DNA of 64,000 nucleotides from JBFELU01 sp041551965 (lineage in GTDB: Bacteria; Actinomycetota; Acidimicrobiia; Spongiisociales; UBA11373). The notes beneath the pieces are model-generated. The model worked only from the letters and a program-made list of their open reading frames with translations, searched no databases and was not told where the DNA came from. How positions within the stretch are numbered: the first letter of the stretch is position 1; every line of letters starts with the position of its first letter. Both the position numbers and the translations under genes were made by a program. Below, one piece after another: positions 60,667-64,000 of the stretch. The stretch spans positions 1-64,000 of the forward strand of contig JBFELU010000002.1 of the NCBI GenBank assembly GCA_041551965.1, given 5' to 3'.

Positions 60667-61622
60667 CGGGAGAGCCCTTCGCCGAGCATCCGCCGGGTCA
60701 CCAGATCATTGATCGTCCCTGCGCCCCGATCGTGATCGTCGATCGTCACGACGAAATGGCGGCCCCGGTCGCGCACGATCCTGATGCCGGGCCCCCGCCG
60801 CACCACCACCGCCGTGGCCTCTCCGGTCATCCGGTAGCCCCAGCCGCCGTAGGCGAGAGGCCGCACGTCGTCCAGTGCCTCGGCATGGTCGATGTCGTCG
60901 AGCTTGATGCGGCGCCTCGGCCAACCCCACCAGCCGAAACCAACGACGAATCCTTCCGCCGACGCGCTGGCCCTCACCGAGGAGAGCAATGCGATCGGGA
61001 TCGCCACCACCACCGGGATCCATCGCCATGCGCCGGGCATGAACGGGATCGCCCCGAGAGGGAGCAGTGCGGCGACCGACGGCCATCGGGCCGAGGCGAC
61101 GCCGTTCCACCGTCCCTCATCGCCGGGCTCGAGACCGGCCGAGGGTATCCGACCTGGGCGGCGGCGATCCTCACCGAGCCGGCCGCCATCCTCGCCGAGG
61201 GCCCAACCCACGACACCGCCCACCACCGCCAGCCCGAGGGCCACCACGACCGCCCACCAGGCGAGACGCCCGGCCGCCGGCCATGTGGATGCATCGAGGT
61301 TCCGTTCGACGATGGAGACCTGGACGGCGGCGAGCAACGTGCCCAGGAAGTAGGTGAAGCCGACGACCGGAGCAGGTGGGAGCACACCCCCGCGTCCCGC
61401 GAGGACGAGCCCGAGCCACGCCACCGCCCACATCCCGGCGATGAGGCCCAGCGACCACCACGCCCCCATCGACCCGTTGGGCTCGCCACCGGCGGCCCAG
61501 TGAACGGCGAGTGGGTCGGGGAGGCGGTGGGCGAGGGCCGACTGGAGTGCGACGATGATCGCCATCAGAAGCCCGGGAACGATCCATACGGCTACGATCC
61601 GGCGGGCAGTGAGCCCTTCCAC
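60663..61622 (-). CDS. Membrane protein with DUF1648-like domain
   Basis: 319 residues from GTG 61622, chosen because GGAGG lies about five bases upstream; GTG 61631 is too close. Helices near 8-28, 52-74, 80-103 and 118-140, then a pair near 180-205. The first external loop reads LPDPLAVHWAAGGEPNG, the DUF1648 signature found in SdpI and similar immunity-type proteins. The C-terminal 80 residues look like a soluble beta domain (WGYRMTGEATAVVVRRGPG). Function unknown. Confidence 0.65.
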   Translation of the reverse strand: MEGLTARRIVAVWIVPGLLMAIIVALQSALAHRLPDPLAVHWAAGGEPNGSMGAWWSLGLIAGMWAVAWLGLVLAGRGGVLPPAPVVGFTYFLGTLLAAVQVSIVERNLDASTWPAAGRLAWWAVVVALGLAVVGGVVGWALGEDGGRLGEDRRRPGRIPSAGLEPGDEGRWNGVASARWPSVAALLPLGAIPFMPGAWRWIPVVVAIPIALLSSVRASASAEGFVVGFGWWGWPRRRIKLDDIDHAEALDDVRPLAYGGWGYRMTGEATAVVVRRGPGIRIVRDRGRHFVVTIDDHDRGAGTINDLVTRRMLGEGLSR

Positions 61623-61652
61623 CCCGACCACCTCCGGCCCGCTGTGCCCTCG

Positions 61653-62279
61653 ATGATCGACCCTCGAGTGGCCGAGATCAAGCAGGATGCGGCCCGTCTG
61701 GCCGGCTCCGACCCTCGTCTCGCCCGCGCCGCCGTCCTGGCCGGCGACTTCCCCCTGGAGCTGCGTCGCCCAGGCTTCGCCACCCTGCTCTGGGTGATCC
61801 TGGGACAGCAGGTCTCAATTGCCGCGGCGGCCGCCATGGAGGCGCGGCTCACCGACACGCTGGGCACGGTGACCCCTGAGGGAGTGCTGGGGCTCGATCG
61901 CACCACGATGCGCCGCTGCGGATTCAGCCGCCAGAAGGAGGGCTACGCCCGCGATCTGGCGGCCGCGTTGATCGAGGGTTCATTCGATCTCGCTGCGGTG
62001 GCAGCCATGACCGACGATGAGGCGATCGCGCACCTCACGACCCGCCGCGGCATCGGGCTCTGGACGGCCGAGAACTACCTGTTGTGGGGCCTGGGGAGGC
62101 GGGACATCTTCCCGGCGGGAGACTTGGCGCTCCAGATCGGGTGGCAGCGCCTCACCGGCGAGTCGAGCCGGCCCGGTCCCGAGACCCTCCGCTCGGCCGC
62201 CGAGTCGTGGCGCCCGCGCCGCACGGCTGCGGCGCTGCTCGTCTGGCACAGCTACCTCGCCACCAATCCGACGGACTAG
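61653..62279 (+). CDS. DNA-3-methyladenine glycosylase II-like (HhH-GPD) enzyme
   Basis: 208 residues. Helix-hairpin-helix region LTTRRGIGLWTAENYLLWGLG followed by the catalytic aspartate in FPAGDLALQIG, typical of AlkA-type base excision enzymes. FATLLWVILGQQVSIAAA is the conserved N-terminal helix pair. There is no Fe-S cysteine cluster. It removes alkylated bases. Convergent overlap of four bases (CTAG) with the methyltransferase. Confidence 0.86.
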   Translation: MIDPRVAEIKQDAARLAGSDPRLARAAVLAGDFPLELRRPGFATLLWVILGQQVSIAAAAAMEARLTDTLGTVTPEGVLGLDRTTMRRCGFSRQKEGYARDLAAALIEGSFDLAAVAAMTDDEAIAHLTTRRGIGLWTAENYLLWGLGRRDIFPAGDLALQIGWQRLTGESSRPGPETLRSAAESWRPRRTAAALLVWHSYLATNPTD

Positions 62280-62932
62280 GCCGACGAGGCTGCCGATCGC
62301 TTCCAGATCGCCCAGTGCCACATCGGCGTGGTGGCGGCGGCAACCCGCTCGAAGCCGGCCCGTCGGATCCTTTCGTCGATCGCCTCCGGATCATGCACGA
62401 ACACCCGGAAATCGATTCGCCGGAGCCGAAGCAGGAGGTTGAGGAACCCAAACTGGAGCTCGACCCACCATCGCTTGCGGGGGTAGCTGAAGGCCGCCAC
62501 CGAGGTGGCATGGCCCAGGGCAGTGTCGACCAGGGCCGGCATGTCGGGATAACAGCAGACGACCCGGTTCAGAAACACCACGTCGGCAGGGGCGACGTCG
62601 GGGGCCAAGTGCACGAAGTCGCCGCTCAGTCGAGTGAAGCGCCCCCCGAACCCGGATCCGGTCAGCAAGCCTTCGGCTTCCGCGATGGTCTCGGTGGACA
62701 GATCCACACAGACCGTGGAAGCGGCGCCGCGGCGCAGCATCTCCAACTGGGCCACCCCACTCCCTCCGCCGACTTCGAGCACCGTCGATCCCTCCAGGAG
62801 TCCCCCCAAACCATCGACCATCGGCTTCGCCGTCGAGTCCAGGCCGCGGCGGCCGAAGTCGTCGATCTGGCGCCGGGCCCAACGCCGGGTGAAGACCCGG
62901 TCGTAGGGGCCGGGGTCACAGCAGCTGCTCAT
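62276..62932 (-). CDS. Class I SAM-dependent methyltransferase
   Basis: 218 residues. SAM motif I VLEVGGGSGVAQ, motif II VCVDLS, and a later LNRVVCCYPD. The N-terminal CCDPGPYDRVFTRRWARRQI with adjacent cysteines resembles magnesium-protoporphyrin methyltransferase relatives found in non-photosynthetic bacteria; the substrate here is unknown. Divergent from the small membrane gene pair, with 92 bases between the starts. Confidence 0.72.
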   Translation of the reverse strand: MSSCCDPGPYDRVFTRRWARRQIDDFGRRGLDSTAKPMVDGLGGLLEGSTVLEVGGGSGVAQLEMLRRGAASTVCVDLSTETIAEAEGLLTGSGFGGRFTRLSGDFVHLAPDVAPADVVFLNRVVCCYPDMPALVDTALGHATSVAAFSYPRKRWWVELQFGFLNLLLRLRRIDFRVFVHDPEAIDERIRRAGFERVAAATTPMWHWAIWKRSAASSA

Positions 62933-62980
62933 GCTGGCGGACCATAACGCCCTGTGGAATGCGTTGCTCCCTCCCCGGGT

Positions 62981-63009
62981 TAATCTCGATGAGCAATATT
63001 TAGCGCTAA
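62981..63009 (+). promoter_or_regulatory. -10 element and palindrome before the small membrane genes
   Basis: TAATCT (62981-62986) fits a -10, and the perfect palindrome TTAGCGCTAA (63000-63009) lies in the would-be leader, ahead of the purine-rich GGAAGAGAGAGA ribosome region before ATG 63025. No regulator is suggested by position. Confidence 0.4.
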
Positions 63010-63024
63010 GGAAGAGAGAGACCG

Positions 63025-63240
63025 ATGACCTCCGTTCGTGAAGCCCTCTCGGGCCTCAAATTGCGCCGCCCCGATCCGATCGAGAAGATCAAGCTCGCTT
63101 TCCTGGCGGCCGGGTTCGTCTCATTCGTGTTGTCCGTGTCCCTGTGGTTCTTCGTCGACAAGAGCCAAGGGCTCTTCGTCGGCCTCTGGGTACCGGCCAT
63201 CCACTCCCTGGGCACCCTCGTGCTGGCGGGCCGCTCATGA
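63025..63240 (+). CDS. Small membrane protein
   Basis: 71 residues, two helices (about 23-43 and 49-68). The N-terminus is basic and amphipathic (REALSGLKLRRPDPIEKIK). A purine-rich ribosome site lies before the ATG. The stop overlaps the next gene as ATGA. No known family recognised. Confidence 0.7.
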   Translation: MTSVREALSGLKLRRPDPIEKIKLAFLAAGFVSFVLSVSLWFFVDKSQGLFVGLWVPAIHSLGTLVLAGRS

Positions 63241-63377
63241 GCGACCTCGTCATCTTCATCGCCGGATCGGCCGTGTTCTCGATCACTACCGGCGCCACAC
63301 TGCTCTACGGCTATCTGACCTTCGCTCGCAAGGCCGACGACGAGGCGCCGGCCTACCCGGCCGACGCGACCCTCTGA
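63237..63377 (+). CDS. Very small membrane protein
   Basis: 46 residues, one helix (about 4-26, VIFIAGSAVFSITTGATLLYGY) and a short charged tail. Start and stop are both overlapped by neighbours (ATGA before, TGATG after), so it is translated as part of a three-gene unit with the small membrane protein and the dehydrogenase. Function unknown. Confidence 0.62.
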   Translation: MSDLVIFIAGSAVFSITTGATLLYGYLTFARKADDEAPAYPADATL

Positions 63378-64000
63378 TGGCGGCCCGCAACCTCACCGGC
63401 GCCCGGGTCGTCGTGCTCGGCGGCTCCGGGGAATTGGGGTACCGCATCGCCGGCGCCCTGGCCGCCAAGGGAGCCAGAGTCCTCCTGGCCGGCCGCGACG
63501 CCGACCGGCTGCGAGCCCGGGCGGCCGTCGTGGGGCCCGATACCCCATCGGCCGTATTCGACCTTCGGCGACCCGATCACATCCCCGCCCTCTTCGACAC
63601 CGCCACCGCACTCCTGGGCGGGATCGACGGGATCGTGAACGCCGCCGGCGTCGTCGCCTTCGGTGTGCTCGCAGACGTCGACGACACCACCATGGAGGAA
63701 CTTGTCGAGGTCGACTTCACGGGTCCGCTCCGGATCATGCGGGAAGCAGCGTCGCGCCTCGATGGCGGGTTCATCGTGAACCTGACCGGCGTCGTCGCCG
63801 AGCAACCCGTCGCCGGAATGGCCCTGTACTCCGCGGTCAAGGCCGGCCTCAGCGCGGCAACCCGGGCGGTGGCACGGGAACTCCGAAGAAGCGGCATCGA
63901 CGCCATCGACATCCGGCCCCCACACACCGAGACCGGGCTCGCAGAGCGCGCCGTCGCCGGATCGGCACCCCCGATGAAGCCCGGCCTCGACCCGGACCAC
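63377..64000 (+). CDS. Short-chain dehydrogenase/reductase, cut by window end
   Basis: At least 208 residues, running off the edge. Classical SDR: nucleotide-binding VVLGGSGELGYRIAGALA (glycine spacing slightly changed from TGxxxGxG), NAAGVVAFG, and the catalytic pair YSAVKAG; the usual serine is replaced in NLTGVVAE by threonine. The substrate is unknown. ATG shares one base with the previous stop. Confidence 0.83.
   Translation, partial: MAARNLTGARVVVLGGSGELGYRIAGALAAKGARVLLAGRDADRLRARAAVVGPDTPSAVFDLRRPDHIPALFDTATALLGGIDGIVNAAGVVAFGVLADVDDTTMEELVEVDFTGPLRIMREAASRLDGGFIVNLTGVVAEQPVAGMALYSAVKAGLSAATRAVARELRRSGIDAIDIRPPHTETGLAERAVAGSAPPMKPGLDPDH

Overview
This window is a high-GC, tightly packed, entirely protein-coding stretch of chromosome. 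No rRNA, tRNA, CRISPR array, insertion sequence or prophage gene was seen. Gene content suggests an uncultured member of the Actinomycetota, possibly Acidimicrobiia or a neighbouring deep lineage (the class is inference). Pointers are an MshA-type glycosyltransferase (mycothiol), an RsiG-type anti-sigma factor, a menaquinol-type cytochrome bc complex, class II ribonucleotide reductase under NrdR boxes, and many leaderless genes with a TAnnnT hexamer 5-10 nt before the start codon. Genes are often translationally coupled, and four convergent pairs overlap by just four bases at their stop codons.

Layout. 1-1323: a sugar-type ABC substrate-binding protein whose C-terminus is lost at a probable junction near position 240. 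1467-17064 (minus strand): a complete nuoABCDEFGHIJKLMN operon for respiratory complex I, ending in a coupled bactofilin-like membrane protein. 17236-24537 (minus): a 1996-residue protein joining a membrane-anchored HD-GYP domain to a long extracellular array of cadherin-like modules and a lamin-tail domain, preceded by a geranylgeranyl-reductase-family flavoprotein. 24581-33231: a divergent respiratory module. Leftward are a CcoN-CcoO fusion whose CcoN half lacks the canonical haem and copper histidines, and a monohaem cytochrome c. Rightward are a membrane protein, a 2x[4Fe-4S] ferredoxin, split cytochrome b, Rieske protein, a dihaem cytochrome c and a membrane protein with a pilin-like N-terminus. 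A short helical motif is shared between the two arms. Rex (redox repressor) follows convergently.

33899-44842: small redox protein, SAM hydrolase, Clp1-like P-loop protein, VOC protein, then a minus-strand run: MoaD-CdsA-like fusion, M23 peptidase, RsiG-like protein, asparaginase, GNAT protein and MshA-like glycosyltransferase. An HMG-CoA-lyase-like enzyme and a three-repeat lipoprotein follow. 44849-47911: a zinc/manganese ABC transporter split over two divergent transcripts around one palindrome, with its Fur-family regulator. 47908-53636: glutamine amidotransferase, channel-like protein, TauE/SafE exporter, zinc-ribbon protein, a secreted protein, a proline-rich membrane protein and an SGNH hydrolase. 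53683-57305: nrdJ with tandem promoters and two NrdR boxes. 57363-64000: dipeptidase, threonine synthase, lipoprotein, DUF1648-like protein, DNA glycosylase, methyltransferase, two very small membrane proteins and a short-chain dehydrogenase cut by the window end.

Together the window is dominated by menaquinone-linked aerobic respiration: complex I, a bc complex with a dedicated ferredoxin, cytochromes c, a prenyl reductase that could act on menaquinone, and Rex. A second theme is possible cyclic-di-GMP signalling, seen in the HD-GYP/adhesin fusion and the RsiG-like protein. No functional terminal oxidase is present in the window.
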